A stretch of 64,000 nucleotides of DNA from Luteipulveratus flavus (GTDB lineage: Bacteria; Actinomycetota; Actinomycetes; Actinomycetales; Dermatophilaceae). The stretch's first letter is position 1. Every line of letters starts with the position of its first letter. Below the pieces are notes generated by a model. It did not search any database, had not been told where the DNA came from, and saw only the letters and a program-made list of their open reading frames with translations. Positions 57,066 to 64,000 of the stretch are shown one piece after another. Both the position numbers and the translations under genes were made by a program. The stretch lies in the NCBI RefSeq assembly GCF_029080175.1, contig NZ_JARFJC010000025.1; one strand, written 5' to 3'.

Positions 57066-57947
57066 TCAGGCGCCCGGCTTGGTGAGCAGGCAGCCGTCCT
57101 TGGACAGGTCGAGCGCGTTGTCCGCGGTGAGGCAGGTGGTGAACCAGTACGTCTGCTGGCCGTAGCTCTGACCCTTGGTGGCGGTGGTCTCGCCGTCCTC
57201 GCCGACCTCGCACGGGTTGTTCTCCGTGCACATCTCGCCGTCGTCGTTGCCGGTGTTGTTGACGCCGACGACCTCCAGGCTCGTGTCGTCCACGATCGGC
57301 GAGCCGGAGGTGCCGTGGATCGTCTGGCAACCGTCGTCGGGGAAGCGGTAGCGGATCGAGTCCTTCCAGGTCCACTCGCCCTCACGCAGCTCGCCGACGA
57401 AGCCGTTGACGCCGCACGAGTACGTCTTGCTCCAGTACGACGACGGGATGGAGATCGAGCTCTGGTCGGCCGGCTTGCTCGAGGAGATGGTGAGCGCCTT
57501 GGCGCCGGAGTCGGCGGCGATGTCGGCGTAGGTGTCGCTGAGCCGGTAGAGCGAGACGTCGGTACCGGTCATCGTCGCGTACATGACGCTCTCGGCCGTG
57601 ACCGAGCCGATCGTGGCGCCCGAGTCGTCCAGCAGCTCACCGTCACGGGAGCTGGGCTGGTCCACGAGAACCTCACCGGCAGAGGGCATCCCGCCCTCGT
57701 AGCAGTGCCCGTTGGTGAGCATCATCGCCTTGTCGGTGTCCTTCGACGTCGAGAAGCGCACCAGGCTCGCGGAGCAGTTGTCGAGCTTGATCGTCGAGGC
57801 CAGGCCGGCAGCCTGCAGCCGCTGCACGGTCTGCGGCGGCCCGCTCGGCCCGGGTTCCGCCTGGGCGTGGGCCAGCGGGAGGCCGACCCCGGCAACGCCG
57901 ACGGCGGCGGTGGCGACAAGGCGGACGACGGTACGGCGGGAGGGCAC
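57066..57947 (-). CDS. Secreted trypsin-like serine protease
   Basis: A 293-aa protein with signal peptide (RRTVVRLVATAAVGVAGVGL, cleavage near LAHAQA). The triad is His81 (LTNGHCYEG), Asp130 (MTGTDVSLYRL) and Ser214 (HGTSGSPIVD). Several cysteines suggest disulfides. It is paralogous over its full length to the gene upstream, so tandem duplication is likely. GTG start with AGGAG. Probably extracellular protein degradation. Confidence 0.88.
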   Translation of the reverse strand: MPSRRTVVRLVATAAVGVAGVGLPLAHAQAEPGPSGPPQTVQRLQAAGLASTIKLDNCSASLVRFSTSKDTDKAMMLTNGHCYEGGMPSAGEVLVDQPSSRDGELLDDSGATIGSVTAESVMYATMTGTDVSLYRLSDTYADIAADSGAKALTISSSKPADQSSISIPSSYWSKTYSCGVNGFVGELREGEWTWKDSIRYRFPDDGCQTIHGTSGSPIVDDTSLEVVGVNNTGNDDGEMCTENNPCEVGEDGETTATKGQSYGQQTYWFTTCLTADNALDLSKDGCLLTKPGA

Positions 57948-58124
57948 GAGGTAACTCCTGGATCGGTGACGATGGATGCCTCACCGTCTCGGTCCTCGGA
58001 CGCCTCGGTCAACGGCCCTTGCCAAGCCTTGGGGGAGTGCTGGCAGGGCCCTGATCGGCTCTTGACAGCAGGCGGCCGCCGTACCGGCGCAGAGTACGGC
58101 GACCGCCCGGCCCGAGCGGGTGGA

Positions 58125-59477
58125 TCAGCCGGTGGTGACGGCGGTGTCGTCCACGACGAAGCTCGTCTGCAGGCTGGAGTCCTCGTTCATCAGGAACTTC
58201 AGCGTGATGCTCTTGCCCTTGTACGCGCTCAGGTCGAACGTCTTCTGCGCGTAGGTGCTGCTCGTCCCGACGTTGGAGTACGTCGCCAGCGTCGACGTGG
58301 TCGTGCCGCTGACGACCTGCACCTTCATCGTGTCGTATGCGGTCGAGCCGGTCTCGGCGGTGTCGGTGCGGATCCAGTACGACAGTTTCGGGGCCGCCGC
58401 GGTCGCGGGGATGCTGACCGTCTGCGACTCGTTCTCGGTGGAGGTCGAGCCGTTGCCGCCGAGCCAGAGCTTCCAGGTGCCGGAGTGGGCCGGGCGGCTG
58501 GTGCTGCTGGTGATCGCGCCGGAGGTGCCCGTCCAGCCGGTCTGGCCCGACTCGAAGCCGGGGTTGGTCAGCAGGTTGCTGCCGGTGGGCGGAGGGGTCG
58601 TGCCGCCGGAGGCGCCGGTCAGCAGGCAGCCAGGGACCGTGAGGTCAATGGCGCGCGTGCTGCTCAGGCAGGTGGTGAACCAGTACGTCTGCTGGCCGTA
58701 GCTCTGCCCCTTCTGGACGGTCGTGGTGCCGTCGGCGTTGACCTCGCACGGGTTGTTCTCGGTGCACATCGCGCCGTCGTCGTTGCCCGTGTTGTTGATG
58801 CCGATGACCTTCAGCGTGGCGTTGTCGACGATGGGCGAGCCCGAGGTGCCGTGGATCGTCTGGCAGCCGGGAAAGTTGTAACGGATGGAGTCCTTCCAGG
58901 TCCACTCACCCTCACGCAGCTGGGGGACGAACCCGTTGATGGAGCAGCTGTAGGTGGTCTTCCAGTAGGAGGACGGGATGGTCATCGCTGTCTTGTCGAC
59001 CGGGTGCTGGTCGGAGACGGTGAGCGCGTTCGCGCCCGTCCGGGTCCGGATCGCCGCGAAGGTGTCGGTCAGCCGGTAGAGCGTGACGTCCGTGCCGGTC
59101 ATGGTGGCGTACATGACCTGATCGGCCTTCACCGTGCCGCGCGAGCTGCCGGACGCGTCCAGCAGCGTGCCGCTGCGGGTGCTGCTCTTGTTGGTGAGCA
59201 CCTGCCCGGCCGACAGGAAGCCGCCCTCGTAGCAGTGGCCGTTCGTCAGCATCATCGCCCGGTCGCTGTCCTGGGACGTCGGGAAGCGGACCAGGCTGGC
59301 CGAGCAGTTGTTGAGCGCGATGGTCGAGTCCAGGCCGGCCGCGGCGAGGGCGGCGACGGTGCGCTGGCCGGGCGTCGGGTCGGCGGCGTGCGCGGCGGCG
59401 ACCGAGGGCCCCGCCGTGCTGAGCAGGCCGAGGGCGAGAACGCCCGCGAGGCGGGCGAGAGGGCGGTGGGTGGTCAC
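58125..59477 (-). CDS. Secreted trypsin-like serine protease with C-terminal beta-sandwich domain
   Basis: A 450-aa paralogue of the next gene with a signal peptide, His81, Asp130 and Ser212 (HGTSGSP). After residue 290 a Gly/Thr/Pro linker (GASGGTTPPPTGSN) leads to a domain of about 150 residues starting NPGFESGQTGWTG, with a pattern of carbohydrate-binding (CBM4/9-like) modules. It may target the protease to a polymer or the cell wall. GTG start with GGAG-like site. Confidence 0.87.
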   Translation of the reverse strand: MTTHRPLARLAGVLALGLLSTAGPSVAAAHAADPTPGQRTVAALAAAGLDSTIALNNCSASLVRFPTSQDSDRAMMLTNGHCYEGGFLSAGQVLTNKSSTRSGTLLDASGSSRGTVKADQVMYATMTGTDVTLYRLTDTFAAIRTRTGANALTVSDQHPVDKTAMTIPSSYWKTTYSCSINGFVPQLREGEWTWKDSIRYNFPGCQTIHGTSGSPIVDNATLKVIGINNTGNDDGAMCTENNPCEVNADGTTTVQKGQSYGQQTYWFTTCLSSTRAIDLTVPGCLLTGASGGTTPPPTGSNLLTNPGFESGQTGWTGTSGAITSSTSRPAHSGTWKLWLGGNGSTSTENESQTVSIPATAAAPKLSYWIRTDTAETGSTAYDTMKVQVVSGTTTSTLATYSNVGTSSTYAQKTFDLSAYKGKSITLKFLMNEDSSLQTSFVVDDTAVTTG

Positions 59478-59631
59478 GGGGGGTCTCCTCGAGCGGGCGG
59501 TCCAGCGGGTCGCCTCACTGTGAGGTCAGTCACACCCGGGCGCGACGATCTTGACCAGGGTCTGATTCCCTCCTGACCAGTTCCACCACGGAACGGTGAA
59601 CGAGACGGAACCGTGTGAACGGTGGGGGAGA
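59478..59631. other. Intergenic region upstream of the protease pair
   Basis: No gene. It should contain the minus-strand promoter of the longer protease gene. TGACCAG occurs twice about 20 bp apart, and short ACGGAAC motifs recur, but I see no confident -10/-35 pair. Confidence 0.4.
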
Positions 59632-59669
59632 CGACGAGACCGCCGCGGGTCTCCGCGGCGGTCTCGTCG
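59632..59669 (-). terminator. Terminator after tRNA-Arg
   Basis: Perfect 17-bp stem with the tetraloop GTCT, starting 9 nt past the 3' end of the tRNA on the minus strand. Confidence 0.85.
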
Positions 59670-59678
59670 ATCTGTGGG

Positions 59679-59750
59679 CGCCCCCTGCAGGATTCGAACC
59701 TGCGCTCCCGCCTCCGGAGGGCGGTGCTCTATCCCCTGAGCTAAGGGGGC
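59679..59750 (-). tRNA. tRNA-Arg (anticodon CCG)
   Basis: Cloverleaf folds by eye: acceptor GCCCCCT/AGGGGGC, D arm GCTC..GAGC, anticodon stem CCGCC/GGCGG with loop CTCCGGA (anticodon CCG, reads CGG codons), T stem GCAGG/CCTGC with loop TTCGAAT. CCA is not encoded. 72 nt. Confidence 0.95.
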
Positions 59751-59868
59751 GTGCGCCCGACGTGCGGACGCGAGGAGAAAGACTAACAGCCCTCGAGGGC
59801 CGTCTCGGCGAGGGTCGGGCTCCGCGCGACCACGGCTGCCGCCGGAGCCGCGTTCCTAGACTGCCTTC

Positions 59869-60642
59869 GTGACCCCGTACCGCCTCGGCGCCGCCCTCTC
59901 GGCGGCCCTCGGAGCGCCCGTACGGATGCGCCCGGACCTCGGGCAGGCGCCGGTGCGCTGGACCACCACCGTGCTCCGCGACCACCGGGTCCGCGACGCC
60001 GGCGCGGTCGACCGGCTCCGCGCGATGGCCACCGACCTGCCCGGCGCCACGGTCGACGCCGAGGACCTGCTGACGTTCGATCTCGACCCGGCCGGGGTGG
60101 AGGCGATGCTCGCAGAGCCGCTGAGTGACACCGACGTGGCCGCGGCCGGCGCGCTCGCCCGTGACCTGCGCGACCCGTCCCGCCCGTGGCTGCTCACCCG
60201 CGACGGCAGGCGTTCGACGTACGACGACCTGGCGGCGCTGGTGGGCGACGCCGCCGCTCGCTGGGCGTCCGCCCGCTCCGCCGGTAGCGCGCGGGTGGAC
60301 GTCGCCGTGGACGACCTCGCCTCGGCGACTCCGCAGAACCCGTCCTTCGCCGTGCTCCTCGCGCACGACCGCCTCGTCCGGGGACACGCGCCGATCTCGT
60401 CGGGACGGCTCGTCGCGCTGGTGGGTGAGGCGCCGATGGCGCTCGCTGACACCGTCCGCACCGGCCGGACCCGGCCGTGGATCCGGCACGTCGAGGCGGT
60501 CGCCACCGAGGTGCTCTCACCACGCCCGGACCCACCCGCCGCGACCGTCACGTGGACGGCGACCCGGGCGCGGGAGGCGGCCCGTATCGTTCTGGCGACC
60601 GGCCTGCAGACGGTCGGTGTACCAGCGCCTGCGCAGATCTGA
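59869..60642 (+). CDS. ArgS-derived protein with DALR domain but no catalytic core
   Basis: A 257-aa protein in the position where argS precedes lysA in many actinobacteria. The C-terminal half looks like the arginyl-tRNA synthetase anticodon-binding (DALR) domain: NPSFAVLLAHDRLVRG, and at the end AREAARIVLATGLQTVGVPAPAQI. The N-terminus (MTPYRLGAALSAAL) recalls ArgS's first domain. HIGH and KMSKS motifs are absent, so it cannot activate arginine. A TAGACT box ends 6 nt before the GTG start, suggesting a leaderless mRNA. It begins the lysA operon, 9 nt ahead of lysA. It may bind tRNA or be a decaying remnant. Confidence 0.72.
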   Translation: MTPYRLGAALSAALGAPVRMRPDLGQAPVRWTTTVLRDHRVRDAGAVDRLRAMATDLPGATVDAEDLLTFDLDPAGVEAMLAEPLSDTDVAAAGALARDLRDPSRPWLLTRDGRRSTYDDLAALVGDAAARWASARSAGSARVDVAVDDLASATPQNPSFAVLLAHDRLVRGHAPISSGRLVALVGEAPMALADTVRTGRTRPWIRHVEAVATEVLSPRPDPPAATVTWTATRAREAARIVLATGLQTVGVPAPAQI

Positions 60643-60651
60643 GGAGGACGC

Positions 60652-62013
60652 GTGACCTCGCCCGACGTCAACACCCTGCACGCCCATGTCTGGCCGACGG
60701 CGACGACGCGGACGCCCGAGGGCGCCCTCCAGGTCGCCGGTGCCGACGTCCGGGCGCTCGTCGCCGAGCACGGGACCCCGGTCTACCTGCTCGACGAGGC
60801 GGACGTCCGCCGCAGGGCCGTCGCCTTCCGCGACGCGTTCGCCACTGCGTTCGAGCGGATCGGGACGCGGGCGGACGTGTACTACGCGGGCAAGGCGTTC
60901 CTGTCGACCGCGCTCGCGCGGTGGATCACGCAGGAGGGGCTGCGGCTCGACGTCTGCACCGGTGGCGAGCTGGCCATCGCCCGACGCGCCGGTGTGCCGG
61001 GCGCGAACATCGGGCTCCACGGCAACAACAAGTCGATGACCGAGATCGCGGAGGCCGTCGAGTACGGCGTCGGACGGATCGTCGTGGACTCCTTCGAGGA
61101 GGTCGACCGGGTCGCCTCCGTCGCCCGCGCGCACGGGGTGGTGGTTCCGGTGATGCTCCGGGTCAAGGCCGGGGTCGAGGCGCACACCCACGAGTTCATC
61201 GCGACCGCGCACGAGGACCAGAAGTTCGGTTTCAGCCTGGCCGGCGGTCAGGTGGCGGACGCGGTCGCGGCGGTCCTCAAGCACCCGGATGCGCTGACAC
61301 TGCTGGGTTTTCACTCACACATCGGCAGCCAGATCTTCGAGGCCGAGGGCTTCCGGGTCGCGGCGACGCGCCTCATCGCCCTGCAGCTCGAGGTGGCCCG
61401 GGGGCACGGCATCACCCTGCCCGAGCTCGACCTCGGGGGCGGGTTCGGCATCGCCTACCTACCCGATGACCGGCCGATGGCGCCGCAGGAGCTGGCCGAC
61501 CAGCTCGCCGAGATCGTCGCGACGGCCTGTCACGAGCAGGGCGCTCCGGTGCCGCACATCTCGGTCGAGCCCGGCCGGGCGATCGTCGGGCCGGGCGGGG
61601 TCACCGTGTACGAGGTCGGGACGGTCAAGCCGGTGCAGGCCACCGACGACCTGGTGCGCACGTACGTCTCGGTCGACGGGGGCATGAGCGACAACGCCCG
61701 TCCGGCCCTGTACGACGCTCGCTACACCTGCGTGCTCGCGAACCGCACGAGCGACACCGCACCCGTTCAGTCGCGCGTCGTCGGCAAGCACTGCGAGAGC
61801 GGCGACATCGTGGTCCGCGACGTGCTGCTCCCGGGCGACGTGCAGGCCGGCGACCTGATCGCGGTGCCCGCGACCGGTGCGTACTGCCGGAGCCTGGCCA
61901 GCCAGTACAACCACACGCCCCGCCCGCCCGTCGTCGCGGTGCGCGACGGTGCGTCGCAGGTGGTCGTCCGCCGCGAGACCGTCGCGGACCTGCTGGCGCT
62001 GGAAGGGCAGTGA
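60652..62013 (+). CDS. lysA: Diaminopimelate decarboxylase
   Basis: Last step of lysine synthesis: decarboxylates meso-diaminopimelate. The 453-aa PLP enzyme has DVYYAGKAFL (PLP Lys), HSHIGSQIFE, DLGGGFGIAY, EPGRAIVGPGG and HCESGDI. GTG at 60652 with GAGGAGGAC upstream. Confidence 0.95.
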   Translation: MTSPDVNTLHAHVWPTATTRTPEGALQVAGADVRALVAEHGTPVYLLDEADVRRRAVAFRDAFATAFERIGTRADVYYAGKAFLSTALARWITQEGLRLDVCTGGELAIARRAGVPGANIGLHGNNKSMTEIAEAVEYGVGRIVVDSFEEVDRVASVARAHGVVVPVMLRVKAGVEAHTHEFIATAHEDQKFGFSLAGGQVADAVAAVLKHPDALTLLGFHSHIGSQIFEAEGFRVAATRLIALQLEVARGHGITLPELDLGGGFGIAYLPDDRPMAPQELADQLAEIVATACHEQGAPVPHISVEPGRAIVGPGGVTVYEVGTVKPVQATDDLVRTYVSVDGGMSDNARPALYDARYTCVLANRTSDTAPVQSRVVGKHCESGDIVVRDVLLPGDVQAGDLIAVPATGAYCRSLASQYNHTPRPPVVAVRDGASQVVVRRETVADLLALEGQ

Positions 62014-63326
62014 GCGCCGTGAGCGAGTCATCGGTACGGGTGGCGCTGCTGGGCTGCGGCACCGTCGGCACGAGCGTGGCCCGCCGGCTCGTCGAGCACG
62101 CGGACGAGCTGGCCGCGCGCGTCGGGCGACCGCTGGAGATCGTCGGCGTCGCCGTCCGCGACCCGGCGCGGCCCCGGCCGGACTCCGGGCTCGACCCCGC
62201 TCTGTTCACCACCGACGCGGAGGGCCTCGTGACACGGGCCGACGTCGTGATCGAGCTGATGGGTGGCATCGAGCCCGCCCGAGGCCTGCTGCTGCGCGCG
62301 ATGGAGCACGGCGCGAGCGTCGTCACCGCGAACAAGGCGCTGCTCGGCGAGGACGGCCCCCGGCTGTACGAGTCGGCCGCGCGGCACGGCGTCGACCTCT
62401 ACTACGAGGCGTCCGTCGCCGGGGCCATCCCGCTGCTGCGACCGCTGCAGATGTCGCTGGCCGGCGACTCGGTCGAGCGCGTGATGGGCATCGTCAACGG
62501 CACGACCAACTTCGTCCTCGACAAGATGGACCGCAGCAACGAGGACCTGGACACGGTGCTCGCCGAGGCGCAGGCGCTGGGGTACGCCGAGGCCGACCCG
62601 ACCGCCGACGTCGAGGGGTACGACGCCCGTGCCAAGGCCGCCATCCTCGCCTCGCTCGCGTTCCACACCCGGGTGGCCGCTCCGGACGTCAGCTGCGAGG
62701 GCATCATGGGCGTCACCGCCGAGGACATCCGCGCCGCCCGGAAGATGGGCTGCGTCGTGAAGCTGCTCGCGATCTGCGCCAGGGTCCGCGACGACCGCGG
62801 CGAGGAGAGCCTGAGCGTGCGCGTCCACCCGACCCTCGTCCCGCGCTCGCACCCACTGGCCTCGGTGCACGAGGCGTTCAACGCGGTCTTCATCGAGACC
62901 GCGCTCGCCGGCGAGCTGATGTTCTACGGCCAGGGCGCCGGCGGTGACCCGACCGCCTCGGCCGTGCTCGGCGACCTGGTGCAGGCCGCGCGACACAAGG
63001 TGACGGGCAGCCGCGGGCCGGGGGAGTCGGCGTACGCCGACCTGCCGATCCTCCCGCTCGCCCAGGTCGAGACGCGGTACGCGATCCGCGTCGACGTGCT
63101 GGACCGCACCGGCGTGCTCGCTCATGTCGCGAGCGCCTTTGCGGAGCACGGGGTCTCGATCGAGAGCATGCGTCAGGGGGTCCGCCGCAGCGGCGACGGC
63201 CTGGCGTCGATCACGATCGCGACGCACGCGGCGACGGACGCGGCCCTGGCCAGGACCGTCGACCGGCTGAGACTGCTCGACGACGTGAGCGCGGTGACGT
63301 CCGTCCTGCGCATGGAGGGGATCTGA
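62010..63326 (+). CDS. hom: Homoserine dehydrogenase
   Basis: Makes homoserine from aspartate semialdehyde for threonine and methionine. Of 438 aa, the NAD(P) domain opens VALLGCGTVGTSVA; catalysis segment GIVNGTTNFVLDKM; and DPTADVEGYDARAKAAIL. The C-terminal ACT domain (about 350-430; RIDVLDRTGVLAHVAS region) gives threonine feedback. GTG overlaps the lysA stop (GTGA). Confidence 0.95.
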   Translation: MSAVSESSVRVALLGCGTVGTSVARRLVEHADELAARVGRPLEIVGVAVRDPARPRPDSGLDPALFTTDAEGLVTRADVVIELMGGIEPARGLLLRAMEHGASVVTANKALLGEDGPRLYESAARHGVDLYYEASVAGAIPLLRPLQMSLAGDSVERVMGIVNGTTNFVLDKMDRSNEDLDTVLAEAQALGYAEADPTADVEGYDARAKAAILASLAFHTRVAAPDVSCEGIMGVTAEDIRAARKMGCVVKLLAICARVRDDRGEESLSVRVHPTLVPRSHPLASVHEAFNAVFIETALAGELMFYGQGAGGDPTASAVLGDLVQAARHKVTGSRGPGESAYADLPILPLAQVETRYAIRVDVLDRTGVLAHVASAFAEHGVSIESMRQGVRRSGDGLASITIATHAATDAALARTVDRLRLLDDVSAVTSVLRMEGI

Positions 63327-63327
63327 G

Positions 63328-64000
63328 ATGGCGCACCAGTGGCGCGGAGTGATCAACGAGTACGCCGACCGGTTGCCGCTGCTGGCGGGTGCGCCGGTCG
63401 TGACGCTGGGTGAGGGCGGCACGCCGCTCATCCACGCCGAGCGGCTGAGCGAGCGGGTCGGTGCCGACGTGCACATCAAGTACGAGGGCCTCAACCCCAC
63501 CGGCTCGTTCAAGGATCGCGGCATGACCACGGCGATCTCGGTGGCGGCCAAGCACGGCGCCAAGGCGGTGATCTGCGCCTCGACCGGCAACACCAGCGCG
63601 TCGGCCGCCGCCTACGCCACCAAGGCCGGCATGACCTGCGGTGTCCTGGTGCCCGAGGGCAAGATCGCGATGGGCAAGCTCAGCCAGGCCATCGCCCACG
63701 GCGCGACGCTGCTGCAGGTGGACGGCAACTTCGACGACTGCCTCACGCTCGCGCGCAAGCTCGCGGAGGCGTACCCCGTCGAGCTGGTCAACTCGGTCAA
63801 CCCCGCCCGCATCGAGGGCCAGAAGACCGCGTCCTTCGAGGTCGCCGAGGCCCTCGGCGACGCCCCCGACATCCACTGCCTGCCGGTCGGCAACGCCGGC
63901 AACATCGCGGCGTACTGGCGTGGGTATCGCGAATCCCTCGACGCCGCGGGCGATCTGGGCGCTCTCGCGACCCGGACGCCGCGCATGTGGGGGTTCCAGG
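63328..64000 (+). CDS. thrC: Threonine synthase (partial, cut by window end)
   Basis: Converts phosphohomoserine to threonine with PLP. The visible 224 codons start MAHQWRGVINEYADRL and contain LGEGGTPL, NPTGSFKDRGMT (PLP Lys), ASTGNTSASAAAYA and LPVGNAGNIAAYWRGY. The start lies 1 nt after the hom stop, with GGAGGGG upstream. It continues beyond the window. Confidence 0.94.
   Translation, partial: MAHQWRGVINEYADRLPLLAGAPVVTLGEGGTPLIHAERLSERVGADVHIKYEGLNPTGSFKDRGMTTAISVAAKHGAKAVICASTGNTSASAAAYATKAGMTCGVLVPEGKIAMGKLSQAIAHGATLLQVDGNFDDCLTLARKLAEAYPVELVNSVNPARIEGQKTASFEVAEALGDAPDIHCLPVGNAGNIAAYWRGYRESLDAAGDLGALATRTPRMWGFQ

Noticed and set aside
1..64000. CRISPR array, rRNA or insertion sequence
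   Set aside because: No short regularly spaced repeats, no rRNA sequence, no transposase motif. The five 230-bp repeats are coding modules.

Overview
The window is chromosomal DNA of a high-GC actinobacterium. The signs are a strong G/C bias at third codon positions, SigR with a zinc anti-sigma factor RsrA, a fused 2-oxoglutarate decarboxylase/dehydrogenase (Kgd), F420-dependent glucose-6-phosphate dehydrogenase, nickel superoxide dismutase, the ribosomal protein bL37, and many promoters whose -10 box lies 6-7 nt before the start codon (leaderless mRNAs). A Micrococcales lineage such as Dermacoccaceae or Intrasporangiaceae is a guess, not a proof.

Layout. 1-5.2 kb: a small ABC exporter, an FHA-ABC exporter and an FHA protein. 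5.3-9.4 kb: type II NADH dehydrogenase and two M16 peptidase-family proteins. 9.4-11.4 kb: an ArsR-type regulator and MFS exporter under a 48-bp palindrome. 11.5-17.4 kb (minus): gabT, then doxX-like, aroA, rsgA, PAP2 and hisN. 17.5-20.5 kb: SRAP protein, alpha/beta hydrolase, fgd, and convergent ferritin. 20.6-21.8 kb: sigR-rsrA and bL37.

22.0-28.8 kb is the unusual part. It is visibly poorer in GC. It holds a 26-codon peptide gene with a very strong ribosome binding site, two coupled membrane proteins with HD-GYP-type domains that have lost opposite halves of the metal-binding motif, and five head-to-tail paralogous LuxR-type regulators. The regulators have almost identical DNA-binding ends, divergent sensor domains and a conserved C-x4-C-x-C motif. 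The fifth copy is frameshifted. I recognise no described system with this composition, and it is my main candidate for a new one.

28.8-34.6 kb (minus): a monocarboxylate-type symporter with its small partner, sodN, sodX, and a polar amino acid ABC transporter. 34.8-38.9 kb: UDP-glucose dehydrogenase, a DUF4097-ORF-PadR operon with three operator-like sites, an SGNH hydrolase and a small conserved protein. 39-48.4 kb: tandem GNAT protein, kgd, an ABC-2 exporter, and two CNNM/CorC proteins. 48.5-56.9 kb: ppc, then the NAD operon nrtR-nadA-nadB-nadC-cysteine desulfurase. 57-59.5 kb: two paralogous secreted trypsin-like proteases. 59.6-64 kb: tRNA-Arg(CCG), an ArgS-derived protein without catalytic core, lysA, hom and thrC (cut by the window end).

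Most operons are packed with ATGA/GTGA overlaps. Positions and translations were read by eye, with no database search, so family names rest on motif recognition.
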